64,000 nt of DNA from Abelmoschus esculentus. Its lineage: Eukaryota > Streptophyta > Magnoliopsida > Malvales > Malvaceae. Within the stretch, counting starts at the first letter, position 1. Every line of letters begins with the position of its first letter. The stretch is from the NCBI GenBank assembly GCA_035048815.1, contig JAUCBN010000005.1, positions 18,564,517-18,628,516 on the forward strand, read 5' to 3'. A program made the position numbers and the translations under genes. This document shows positions 12,639-24,974 of the stretch, one piece after another. Below the pieces are notes generated by a model. It searched no databases and was not told the origin of the DNA. It saw only the letters and a list, made by a program, of their open reading frames with translations.

Positions 12639-14099
12639 GAAAAAAATGACACCTTTAACACTAAACTACAAGGTCTTCAATGGCAGCTAATACTTGGTTT
12701 AAAGCTTGTTAAACTCCACTAATCTAACAATAGCAGCCAAACTGTCTTTAATTTTCTTCCCTTTCTCGTTAGAATATCTACCTAATAATGCAGGTAGTCT
12801 TTTCAACTACAAATCTTTGATCCAAAAATGGAAGCATGAAGAATAGTAATCTTTATATGCGAGACAGCTAAATGAAAAGAATGTAACAAATCAGATGAGG
12901 TTGCCAATATTGTTAAAATATAGGGACTGCTGCAAATAGCAATACAGGTTTCTTTCACCTAAATCATGAAAAATATTATTATAATTGTCTTGGTTGAATT
13001 TTTTTGGTGTTGCAGCTCATCCTTTTTCTAGATAAGCTGAGACTTTTGATATGAAGCTGGTTTAATTTCTTAAAAGTTAAGTTGATAATGAAAGTGACTT
13101 CGCAACAAATACATGTTTGAACGTGAACATGTGAGATTTCACATGAAATGTATACATGTATACATATAACGACGACAACGACGACGAGACAATTCAAATT
13201 ATAAATTTTAGAAGTTGATTAATAAACAAAACAAGAATAAATTTCGTCTGTCTTTTTTTGTATTTCTTATTGTCTACTAATGATTTTGTATCACCTGTAT
13301 TCAAATATAAAGTTAAAATTTAGAGTGTGAGCAAAATATAAATTTTTAACTATAGAGGACAAATTTATAAATAAATTATTTTTTAAAAAGTTATATACGA
13401 GGACAAAAGTGAAAAAATATCTTTCCCACCTCATATAATTTCATCTCTGCGTGTATTATAAAGCATAACCAATCAATAAAACGAATAAAATTTTTTTGTT
13501 CGTTTTTGATGCCTCTATATGTATTTCATTTTTAAAAATAGGGTTTAAGATTGTGGTTTAAAGCTTAGGGTTTAAGGTTTATGATTTAATAAGACATAAG
13601 ATTTAGTTTTTTAATATTGAGACTTATTGTTTCAATAAAATAGCGAAAAAATCTTTAATACATAAGCATAAATCATTAATAATGCATATAAAAGAAATAG
13701 AAATCCTTTAACTTTTTTTTGCTCTTTTATGTTCAAACACTAAAATAATTAGGTTTAGGGTTTAGGGTTTATAATTTAAATTTTAATTTTTTAATATTAA
13801 ATATAAAAATAAACACTCAAAAAACATAATTTTTTTGTCTCATAAAAATGCAGACAAACTTTATTCAAACCTCAGACGTTTGCGTTCGAACATGGATTCA
13901 TTATAAAGTTACATTTATTATTTTAAAAATACTTTTAAAAAATTAAATTATCTGATATTAATAAAAATAAACTATTCGTTGAGCTAAAATCATTTACAAA
14001 AAATTTAACCAAGGAAAAAAAACAAGAGCAACAATTTAATAAAATTTTATGAAATGTTTTAATTGCTTCCTAAATACGAAAATTGCTTATTGAATCTTG
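12639..14099. other. Gene-free AT-rich stretch with telomere-like words
   Basis: No gene is recognised. At 13540-13590 and again at 13748-13775 there are runs of the plant telomere word tttaggg and its variants, the best being ggtttagggtttagggttt. They are two to four units only and sit in ordinary AT-rich DNA. Confidence 0.45.
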
Positions 14100-14890
14100 T
14101 TGGACAAATTGACATGAATATTGCTGGAAAAAAAAATTCAATATATTGATATCTGAAAATTATTTTTTGATCTATTGAATTTTCTACAATAATTTTAAAG
14201 ACAGATTCATTTGAATCCGTTTATGAACAATAAATTAAAAAAATAAAAAAATAATTGAAAAAGGATTCATAAGAATCCGACTTCCAATAGTTTAATATAT
14301 TGTTCATGCCTCTGCCTGCTCACTGCCCTCTCTTGAACCCTACTTTGATTTATTTATTTTTTCTCGAAAACACTGTTTATAGTCGGATTCAAAACTTTTA
14401 AATTATTGTAGAAAATTCAATAGTTTGGAAAATATTTTTTAAGTATTTATATTGGTGAATTCTCACAAATATTTAAAAAATATATTTATTTTCAAAAATA
14501 TTGAAACCTCAAAAATATTTTTCAAAGTATTGATGTTTGTACAGTGAAATAAAAGTCGATTCAAAAAAATATTTTCAAAGTATTGATGTTTGTACAGTGA
14601 AAAGAATCCGACTATAAACAGTGAATTCAAAAAAATAATAAAATAAATAAAGAAGTATTCTTTAGAATCTGGCTCTGCACAGTAACTCTTCACTGCACTG
14701 CACTGTTCACTGTCTTCTACACTGTTCACGACACTGTTTATTGCACTGTTCATTATTATTTTATTATTTTACTATTCATAGTCGGATTCTTTTGAATCCG
14801 ACTTTCATTTTACTGTAAAAACATCAATACTTTGAGAAATATTTTTTCTTCAATATTTGTGAGAATTCTCCATCTATATTATAGAAAATA
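14100..14890. repeat. Fold-back repeat with gaatccgac and cactgttcac motifs
   Basis: The words gtcggattc and gaatccgac recur on both strands at about 14205, 14272, 14382, 14605, 14780 and 14797. Outer text at about 14453-14475 (gtgaattctcacaaatatt) is the reverse complement of 14853-14872 (aatatttgtgagaattctcc). The phrase caaagtattgatgtttgtacagtgaaa is present twice in tandem (14523 and 14577) and once inverted near 14815. The 96-codon minus-strand frame across it is a by-product of the repeats. It behaves like a non-autonomous fold-back element of unknown superfamily; no target duplication was found. Confidence 0.55.
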
Positions 14891-17120
14891 ATTTTTTTTA
14901 TACAATATTTATGTCAAACGGCCAATCTTGTTGATTATTCATATTATTGTTGTTTCTGTAAAATAAAGTTTTTTAAATTTTTTACAAATTTATATTTTCA
15001 GACAAATATTTCACCAAAAAAAATAAATAAACTTGCTTGACGACAATCAAGAGTGATCTTTTAGAAGTTGATATTGAAAGCATTAATATAAACAATTTAT
15101 TTTACTGAATAATATCTTTTAAAATTAAAGTTTGTGAAGTCATACTCATGGATAACTATGTCATAAAAAAGACTAAATAAACTTGCTTTATTAATAATTA
15201 AAATTGATTTTTTTAAAATAACTGATATTAAAAGCGCTTTAGATGATTTATTTCAAAATACACAAGAAAAATATTATTTTTAAGGGAAAATATTAAACTT
15301 TTAGTTGTTTGTAAGTCATTTTTATGCTGCTCAATAAAGTAATATATAGTTTTTAAAGAAATTTTATTTGAAAAACAAAATTTATACCACTCATATTATA
15401 AATTAAGAGCACAATTTTAATAAATTATACAAGATCCTTAAATCTTTGAATCATCCTAATTATATAAAAAAATATTTTAGTTTACACAATCTTTTTATTT
15501 TTAGGGGTTAAGAGTTTAATTTAAGGGTTAAATTTTAAGGTTAAGAACTTAATATTAGTACTTAATATTTACCCACACACATATATATATCATAGAGTTA
15601 TTATCATATACAATATGCTCGATGCACTTCAATTGAATTGTCAATGAAAGGTGTAAAGATTTTTTGTGATATTGGGAAGCAAAAATCGAAAGAAAAGAAT
15701 GATAATTTGACACATTCAAAAAGTGATTCAAACATCTCAACTAAGATCTACATTCACTACCTTAACATCTACACCGAGGATTTTCAATTAACCAATTTTT
15801 TTTTTATTTTTAGGACAAAAAGATAACTTTTGCATCCTTATCTTTTCAAAGACTAATATAGAATCTGTCTAATTTTTTTAAGACTCAATTAAAACTTATC
15901 CCTCAATAATAAGGTCTTAACATTTGTAAACAAGTTTACCTCTCTAAGTAGGTGCACATTTTGGCTCACTAGGATTGAACTTAATTACAAGAGAAAAAAT
16001 AGATATACAATGAATAACTTTATTCTATTCGTCTTTAAGCTTGAATGTTCGTCTTCATCTTCTTCAACTATCTTCGATTTATATTTAAAACGTGGAATGA
16101 GTTTATGACTATTTTTAACTGAGAACTTCAATTCTAGGCATAAATACATCTCTAGTGCAATGGGTATTAGTACACTCCTTACTATATCGATACATGCTAA
16201 AAAAAATTTACACATTTATGCAGAGTATATTAGTACACGATATATCTATTTCGATATACTACTTTAGATATTGATATAAAATTTTTATATCATACAAACA
16301 TTATCGTATCAGTACAGATAACTTCATTTTACTATTTAAAGTATCGTACCGATACCAAAAACATATCGTTAATTATTAACACTTACACCATTTTAAAAAT
16401 ATTTGTTCAAATTAATAATTTTAAAAGGCTCTCAAACATATTTTTTAAATCAAATGAACTTATTACCCCACTAATCATGCTTAGGGTCCACCACTCTTTA
16501 ATAAATGATTCAAAGCTAACCTTACCTACTCCATGACTCACTTAGTTCCGTCTAAACAGCGTATTACTCTAAGACTCTTTCGTGTTTTGACCATCTTTCA
16601 CAAAACTGTGCTGCATGAGACTCTGCTGTATAGTCATGGCTGCTAGAAAGTTGTAGTCACCGGTGGAGTAAAAAAAAATTAAAATATAATGTTAAAAATA
16701 AAATAATAATATCAAATTTGAATTATAATATCAAAATTATAAAAAGTATTATAAATATTTTTTAAAAAAAATTATATATTTTTTTTAAAAAAAATTCTGG
16801 GTGTTAACATCCCACATGTTCAAAATAACTTATGGAAAATGTATTCATCAAATGCATTGTTGGGTTAACAAGTTAAAAGAAATTTATGTTAAAACTTTTA
16901 TAAAAATTATCTTTTAATTCTTTTGTACCGTGTAAAATTTAATTAATTTTATATTAATTTATGATTATTGGATCGGTAAAATAGATGGATAATGTTAGAA
17001 GTAAGATATAGAAGATTCTTACTTGAAAAATTATATATAATTAATCTCATTCATCCATTTTACACATCTAACGGATATGAATAGCGTAAAACTATTTGAA
17101 TTTTACGGTATAAGTGGATT
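14891..17120. other. Gene-free AT-rich stretch
   Basis: No coding or RNA gene is visible. A cluster of the tatcgatac-type words occupies about 16150-16370 (for example gtatcgtaccgatacc and atatcgatacat variants). The rest is low-complexity A/T text. Confidence 0.45.
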
Positions 17121-17480
17121 CTAATCACAGGGACACAACTAAGATTTAGGATTACGAGACAAAACATAAATATTTTTAAAAGTGAGAGACAATTCATAAA
17201 TATACCAAATTTTTAAAAATTTAAATAAAAAGACAAAAATAAAAAAAAATCTTTAAAAATAGGACGATTGCCCTTCTTTACCTTCGTTTAGTTCCGTCCA
17301 GAGACGGAACTAAGTGAGACTGGGTGGGGCAATCACCCCCATCCTTGAAGAATTTTTTTTCATTTTTGTCCCTCTATTTAATTTTTTAAAATTATTTTTT
17401 TTGAATTCGTCCCCTATTTCTATATATTTATGATTTACCCCTTCAACCATAAATCTTAACTTCGTCTCTAATTCTATCGC
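17121..17480. repeat. Diverged inverted repeat centred on ttccgtc/gacggaa
   Basis: The centre at about 17287-17312 is a near-perfect palindrome, tagttccgtc then gacggaacta. Outward, the left side (ggattacgagacaaaa, aataggacgattgccc) is mirrored by the right side (gggcaatcaccccc, tttttgtccct, ataaatcttaacttcgtctc). It looks like two inverted copies of a dispersed repeat and has no coding content. Confidence 0.5.
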
Positions 17481-17806
17481 TATCTAACCATATATGTGAT
17501 TTATATTATTTTAGAAACTATTTATATAATACATAAAAGTTTAACAAAATATACATAACTTGTTTTAATTGGTTCTTTCTTTATTTGATTCTAATAAACC
17601 AAATACGTATACCTAACTAATCCCACCAATATTTAATATCAGAACCCTTCATTTAGTACGGTATCTAACCTAAGCATTCAGCATTGCTTGCCTTAGTAGA
17701 TTAATATGATTTAAATGGGTTAATTTATCTATAACCCACTTAAAAGTTGGGTAAACTATTTACTAATATTATCATTATTCTCTTAATTGTGTTAGTTTAA
17801 TCACAT

Positions 17807-18285
17807 AATTATTTGGCATAATATCAAAAAATGTTTTTAATGTTTAATTAAATAATTATTTTAATATTTTTTTTGAATTAATTACACCCTTAGCGTTTTA
17901 TTTTGAGTTCAAATGATCTCTCCATAGATAAAAAAAATATTAGTCAACTGATGATAAATAGCTTGAAATGACGTGACAAACCTACATATATTACATGTTT
18001 AGTAGTGTCATATAGACAAATATGTTGATTTTACAGAATGACACATGAGCCAAAAAATAATTTTAATTTTTTTATAAAATATAAAATATTTTTCTTCTGA
18101 AGTATGATTTTGTCAAATCATTTCAAGTTGTTTATTGCAATTGACTAACAATTTTAATCCGTGGAGGGGCCATTTTGATTCAAATTGAAACGTTGAAGGT
18201 TAAATTACTTATAAAAATAAATAGGACTAAAGTGACTATTCAATCAAACGTTAGGGACATTTTTTAGTATTATACCTAATTATTT
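17807..18285. mobile_element. Long-inverted-repeat non-autonomous element with 8-bp duplication
   Basis: The element is 17815-18277 (463 bp), flanked by the identical 8-mer aattattt (17807-17814 and 18278-18285). It starts ggcataatatcaaaaaatg; the right end read in reverse is aggtataatactaaaaaatg, and similarity continues for well over 100 bases on each side (for example caaatgatctctcc against its mirror agaggggccatttg-like text). There is no transposase. Eight-base duplications fit hAT, or a degraded 9-base Mutator-type site. Confidence 0.75.
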
Positions 18286-19203
18286 TAAGTGGTATCGATC
18301 AAGTCGCATGTGAAAATCTAACGAAAGGATGACATGGGATTACCATAGATATGCATAATACTACTTTGTAGCAAATAAATAAAATTTTAAGGTATTTGAA
18401 AATACTCACAAGAGATAAGCATTCGAACAAACTTGAATTCCTCTAAAGATAAAATGTAACTCCTCGAGTTTTGGTCCTAAGAGTTTTAGAAGTTGATTAG
18501 AAGGTCTGATGGACCGAGTTATTGAATTCAAATCGAGTTTGAGATAAATTAAAGAAAAATATTTTTGAAAGTGATAAAAATGTAAATTGATTTGGTGACC
18601 AAAATATAAAAAATTAAAATATACTTTTATAGTGACTATTTTGTAAAAGAGTTTCTTATTGCTTTCCTTATTCTTTTGGTTTCAAAAGAGTTTTTTATGG
18701 TTTAATGACAAAACCTTGTGTGAGTTTCTGAACTGATGTTCATCTAAAATATGAATATATCTGGTTTTGTTGTAATAGAACTTGTTGAAGCAAGTGCAAT
18801 CCTTGAATTTTGCTGCAAATGAACTTTATGCTTCTTATAATCCAATAAAATATCAAAAAACTGAATGTACCAACTCGTTTAACTTGCCAGTAATTCCTAT
18901 TAATATCTCTCTGCAAGTCTGAGCTCAAGATTGTAATTTGAGCTGGTTGAGTCTCCTGTTGGGAAATGATCTTAGGAAGACTCCAAATATATGAAAATCT
19001 CTAAAAATATTCGAAATACATGTCCAAGAATGACACTCAGGTTCAAGTAACATAGATTCAGATTAAACTGTGCCCAGAAAATGCGCCTATGCTAGCTGAT
19101 ATGACTAAATACAGGATTAATAGATTATATGTTAAGAACATCAGTAGCCACATACAATTCTAGAGAATGAAAAGATCTTTGCCATGGATCAGTATTCAAC
19201 AAT
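18286..19203. other. Gene-free stretch downstream of the Ig-like membrane protein gene
   Basis: AT-rich on the left. The part 18700-19203 is less AT-rich and probably includes the 3' untranslated end of the minus-strand gene that stops at 19204. No separate gene is recognised. Confidence 0.4.
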
Positions 19204-22200
19204 TTATACATACTTTGTAACTTTAGCAGTTGAGGATTGAGGATCATATGAGATAACATTAGAAGTTGAAGTTTGAGGATCATTTGAGACAGTTTCATAA
19301 GAGAAAGATTGTAACCTAAATGTCTCCTCATCCTTTGATTGCCCTGAGAAACTTGCCTTTGCCAGCTCCCTTAGTTTCTTCATATCATTCTTTGTACTTT
19401 CCACCGGTTTTTGCCCGGTGAGAGTTGTTTCTGGAGTTGTGCTTGTAGCTTGAACAATTGGTGAGCCTGAACCTGGACTGAGAAGGGGGACTATTGTTGC
19501 AGTCATGGAACTTAATTGGCCAACACGGGGTTCCCTTCGACCGCTTCTTGATAACTCGGATTCCCTGGTTTGAGGAAGGACCGGAACTAAGACCGGTTTC
19601 GCTTGTGAAGAACCAGGTATGACTCTTGTCCAATGCTTCCTTGGGAGGAAAGGCAACAGAAGACCCTTGGCAGCATACTTCAATCCGAGTTTAAAAGAAC
19701 TCTTATGTGGCTTAGAGAGATTTAGAAGGCACTTTATCAGTGCATACCATTCATTTACAAGTTGAGAAACAAAGGAAAGGAAAAGGAGAGCCAGCATTAG
19801 GTATCCCAAAGTTTTTGACCTAATTGAATTCAATTTATTCATACTGATGGAGAGACCAAAGATGCCGGCCTCGCTCAACAGTGAAATGCTTTCCACAATG
19901 TAAACTCCCCTCCTGATGTGTGGCTTGAGAGTAAATAAACATATGAACTGCGCCAGTGTGACCATCAATGCACAAAGGCTTTGGCTTGATTTGTGTGTTG
20001 AGTAGGATCCAGCAATCACTCCCAAGCAAACTCTTCTTAAAAGATCGAGAACGATATAGGAGGATCTAGCACAACCTAAAACTCTCATCGGCAACGGGAT
20101 TTTCGTTTCTTCATTGCTGTCATCTGAGCTGACTGCTCTCATTCTTCCGATTCCATTTTGACCACTGCCAACCCACCTAGGCATAGTGTTTGTGTCATTC
20201 TGGTCAACAAAAACATACGTCGCAGGACCTTTGTGATCCTCGAATAGAAGGCTAAAGCAAGAAAGGAACGATGAAGGAAGTCCATCCATATAAAACCATT
20301 TTCCATAAGCAGGTCTTCCCACAATACAGAACCACAGTTTCTTATGCCATTTCTCCTCTGCAGTGCCATATCTGATTTCTTTGTACTGAGCAAGGTTGCC
20401 TGTGAAGACTGCAATTACAAGAAAAAGGCATACCGATAAAATGAATGCCGCAGGGATAGCTAACAACAAAGCTCCAGTGATGATCCCTTCAATTGTACCA
20501 CCTATCAATCATGTATCACTTCAGGTTCCACCTATCAATAATATATTCAAAACCAGAGGCCATATAATTATAATTTCTCACCTCTTATTACAAATGCCGC
20601 AGACTGAGATACACAGGGCAGTGCAAGAATTAAAAGGAGTAGCTCGAATCTAGGAGCCGATATCATCCATCGAGCCTCTATACCTATCCTCCATCTTAAG
20701 AAAACTAACAGTACAAAGTGAAGCATTAGCAAGCTACCAACTCCTATGCTAAGCCAGAACAAGTTCATCTCCATGTCCTGCCACCTGATAAATAAACTAC
20801 TTCAGCAGATCAAAATTGTTCATATTTCAAAACAATAATAGAAAGTAAAAATCATGTATCTGACCCTTTATAATTCTGCAATTTTTTGACAACATTGCCA
20901 GCAGATAATGGCTCTCCTCTCTGCATAACCAATGAATAGAGATATAGAGGTGTTCACTTAAAAACATAATATCAAACATCATACAGAAATACCAACCAAG
21001 AAAAAGGTGAAGTACTCATTTGAACTTAGTGGTAGCCCAAAAGGAGTATTTTCTTTGCTTATGTTGCGCCTTCCATGGATCTTTGGGTCAATTTTAGTTG
21101 GAAATTGTAACTTCTGTGGCAGGTACGACGAGTTAATGAACTCAATGTCATGGTAAACTCTACCAGATCTCTTTAGGAACCTCCCTTGATCCAAATAAAC
21201 ATTGTTAGGCCAAAGTGAACAGCCATTCTTTTTCCAGGGAAGTTTCTGTCGAGGTATGAGCCACCTAAGACCTTTTGTTGTCTCTGAATATTCAATGGGT
21301 GGATCGGCTAATAGCCAGTCTGAAAGGACAAAAACTTGCAGGTGCCCCATCATTCCCTGTGATGAACATTTTCTCAAATCTTTACTCCGAGCTTAAAATG
21401 TGATGGCACAAAAATTGTTATCTTGTTGACACCATCAAGCTACTGAAATTGCTTACATGTAGATTCATTGATGCATCAGAGGCAAAGTAAGTATTAGTAG
21501 CGATTGCTCCAAGATTTGTGGAGGAAAGTGAAAGAGTTGCAGCAGCTAGCGTTGTTGCTAAGACTCCAGCAGTCACAAATGAGTGTAAAGCTGTTGATAT
21601 TGCAGGTGTTGAATCTGTGTAATATAAGAACAACTTCATATAGTAACTTTTGGTTTTAACGATTTTGAAAACAAAACCTGGCTAATTCATGGATTATGAT
21701 AAACTCTAATAGTTGAAGAGAATAGAGGGAAAAGTGATTAAACTTACAGTGAATAATTTCCAATCTATTGGAAGCTACATTCATATTTCCTGAGATATCA
21801 TTTACTTTCCCCTCAGGAATAGAAATTAACACCACATTATTAGTTTTTGCCATGACAGTGAAGGAATAAAGAGCTCTTGAGAGTTCCTTAAACCTACATG
21901 AAAAAAAAAAACGATGTTAAAGATGCATTACTAAAATGACATGATTGCTTCAGATATCGAATGTTCGGGATGTTCATATGCACCTGCCTTATGAGTCGGC
22001 CTCCATTCACTTCTATCATGGAGGCATCGAAACCAAAAACGGGCTTTGTGAATTCAACTACTACATTGATATTGGACCCCTTTGTAACATTTTCTGAACT
22101 CGTACTTAACCCGATCCCAGGCTTCTTGCAATCTTAGAGAAAAATTCATCAATTAGCTCTCAAAGAAGCTATAGTGTAGGATAGGAACATTTGAAAGCGT

Positions 22201-24177
22201 CACTAACTCTTTCAGGACTCAAGAGGCCGAACAATGGAAGAAAAGCATACCATAGAGGAATGTAAGCGAGTCAACAGGTGAGACAGGAGTGCCTGTTCTG
22301 CCAATTAACAAACCAGTTTGGAGTTTGACTGTGATTATTTCAGTTTCCGGTGCAATATTCTTGAGCTACAAAAGTTATAAGAACTTTTAGGTAGGATGTA
22401 AATCCATATCCAAAGTGATGATATTTCAAAATATTTTGATGAGAATGTGAATTTGGTTGCTTACACTAAATGCAAATCGGCTGTTTCCATGAGTTCTCTG
22501 ATTAACAGGTATTAGACTACCAAAGTTCACATCTAATGCATTTAGGATTTGATCTGTTGAATTTATGACTGGAATGCTGAAATCCAAGTACACCTCCAAA
22601 TCCTCTGTTCGGTTAGTTGCAAAAACTGTTCGAGGAACCCCATTGATCAACAACTCGTATGATGGAACAGATGACCAAAGATCAACCAGCACAGGTCTTC
22701 TATCTAAGACAAGTTTTGGAGATATGAGCAACAAAAGGTTCAAAATCAGTTTTTTGTACAGTAAACTATGTCACCAAAACTCTTCTTTTTCCTTGAAGGA
22801 ATAGTTTCTTGCACATATGTGGATATTATATAGGGTATGATCCTCTAAATATATGAAAAACTTAGAAAGAAACAAGCATACTCTTGTTAGACACAAAACC
22901 ATATATAGCAGATATTCCCTAATACAAGTAACAAAGTCTATAACCTCAATGCACAAAGTTGTTGATTGGTTTCTTACCGAAGTGAATGATTAGGGTGGAA
23001 GAATTGCTTCTTGTGAAATTATTTCCAGCCCTATCCTTACAAACAGCATCAGCCATTGTAACCACAACACGCCCGTATATGTTTTTCAAGGGTAGAACCA
23101 GTAGGAAGCTGTATTTAATGTTAGGTTCAATGCTGCTCAGAGAAGATGGCTGGACATGGGCTGGACCATCAACAAATACCTGCAAAATGAATTGATCTCA
23201 ATTTAAAGCCTGAAGCCAGCTCATTGAAGTCCTAATTTCAGTTGTTTATAGCTCACAGTAATGCCTCAAAAAAACTCATCTCATATTCAACAAATTAACA
23301 AGGTTTGAGCAAAGCACCCCACTTACATCACAATTTGATGAGTTCAGACACTTGAAGCCACCATGTCGAATGCAAGCTTCACTGAATGTAATGCCAACTG
23401 CAATCCTTTCAGCAATCGTGTAATTCTGTTTGCTTGAAATAATTGCTGTTGGTGGGACTTTATCTGAAACAATAGTCTAAAAACATAAGTAAATCCATGC
23501 AAATCACTACACTATCAGAATCATAGATATCGAGCCTGCAATCCTATACACTTACCGATAAACCATGAATAAGCTGAAGTGTTTTTCTCTCCATTATGGG
23601 TTGTGACGTTGAGAAGGAAGTTGTGCTTATGATTTGTAGTTAAGTTTCTCAGTACTAAGTAATCAGCATGACAAGGCTTCAATCTCTGACCATCCAACTG
23701 CTCATCAAGAACTAAGTTAAATATCTTACCAAATTGCTAAAACCGGCATTAAGCTAATATGGTTATTAATATCATTCCATATCAGACATTGAGATTCGAA
23801 GTCCAAACATTTTGGATACCACCTTTGCAGAGCGACTAATGTTTTACATTTTAGCTTTGTTTAAGCTAATATCTAGGGAGGATCTCAAGATTCAGACATC
23901 TCTTAAGTGATTGAAATCAAACAGAGTGACAGGAAGTTACAAGGAGTGATACCTCACAGTAAATAGAACAACTACTGTTCCTGCAAGCATTAGCTCCGTT
24001 AGGCCCTTCAAATGAGTACCTAAAAATAGCAGTAGAGAGTCTTGACCATGGTGGGGGAGTTTCATCGAAATGAATGTAAACAGCTGACTCAGTAAAGTTC
24101 ATTGCACCAACAACCATTACTGCAACAAAGAAACTCAGTTTAAGCAACTTGAAAAACCCCATTTCAGGATTTGCCAT
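19204..24177 (-). CDS. Large plant membrane protein: Ig-like ectodomain plus multi-pass C-terminal region, 13 exons
   Basis: The minus-strand exons I can join in frame are 24177-23953, 23697(or 23700)-23556, 23463-23327, 23179-22978, 22703-22465, 22365-22251, 22132-21988 (or 21984), 21893 (or 21886)-21748, 21614-21457, 21356-20997, 20920-20865, 20784-20582 and 20501-19204, giving about 1140 aa. Residues 1-31 are a signal peptide. Residues 32-450 hold several Cys-containing, N-glycosylation-rich beta-sandwich-like repeats (VPPTAIISSKQNYT, NSSNCDVFVDGPAHV, ADAVCKDRAGNNFT), in the style of bacterial Ig-like domains. One membrane segment lies near 456-478, and several more run from about 650 to 940 (NLFWLSIGVGSLLMLHFVLL, FILSVCLFLVIAVF, LMLALLFLSFVSQLVNEWY). 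The tail is Ser/Thr/Pro-rich and cytosolic. The family is plant-conserved and, to my knowledge, uncharacterised; the C-terminal layout resembles fungal TRP/Flc-like proteins (inference). Confidence 0.85.
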
Positions 24178-24974
24178 TTACTTTCATAATTCAACCAACA
24201 ACATAAAAGAAAACAGTAGAGGAAGAAGATAAAGAAGATAAGTTCCGAGTGGTTGAAAGATTTTTTAACAGCTTTTATGTACATGAATTCTGGTGCTTAT
24301 TTAAGTTTGAAGAAATGGAGAAAAGCTCAGGTCAACTACCACAACCATAGTAGTCAGTCCTCATTTACTGCTGATATAAAGAAGATCACATTCCTCTATA
24401 GCTACCATTGGCTTTGGATGGCTGGCTTTAATTTAATGTAATTGGTTTTTTTGTTCCATTTTTTGACTTCTCTATATACCCTTAGTAAATGAAAGAAGTT
24501 AATGCATGACGACCCCATTGCAGACTGCAAAATATGCTCCTCAAAGTCTCATTGACATAAAAGCTTTTGTGGGCATTTATACTATCACTAACCACTCTAT
24601 TTCCTCACATTTCCCAAGTTCTTTTGGGGGGTTTCTTTTTCAATGGATCAAACCTCAATTTGAAAATTCATTTCCATTAATACTTGTAAATATTCAATTG
24701 AAGTATTATAATTATCAAATTCCCTGCATCTTTTTTGCAGCAATGAAGGCAAAACACATACTTACAAATACAAAAGAAAACCATTGTATGAACTCATTTA
24801 CAGAAGGATGAACATTTCTGTTGAAAATGTCTGACCGAGGAATACAACAACAAAGAAAGCAGAACCACAGATCCGACATTGAATCCAAATGAAGAGAGGT
24901 CATGTCCTGCAAGTCTGTGAGGAGCAACACTCTTATGTGGCTCATGAGATGAGTTCATCAGGTAATCAGCAGAT
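24178..24974. other. Intergenic stretch upstream of the Ig-like membrane protein gene
   Basis: This contains the promoter of the minus-strand gene; a weak TATA-like word (ttaaataa on the minus strand near 24300) lies about 120 bases before its start codon. No other gene is visible; the open frames of 62-101 codons here have no recognisable features. Confidence 0.4.

Noticed and set aside
13748..13775. Telomere-like gggtttagggttt as an interstitial telomere
   Set aside because: Only two to three units in a T/A/G-rich context; such short runs occur by chance and in promoters.
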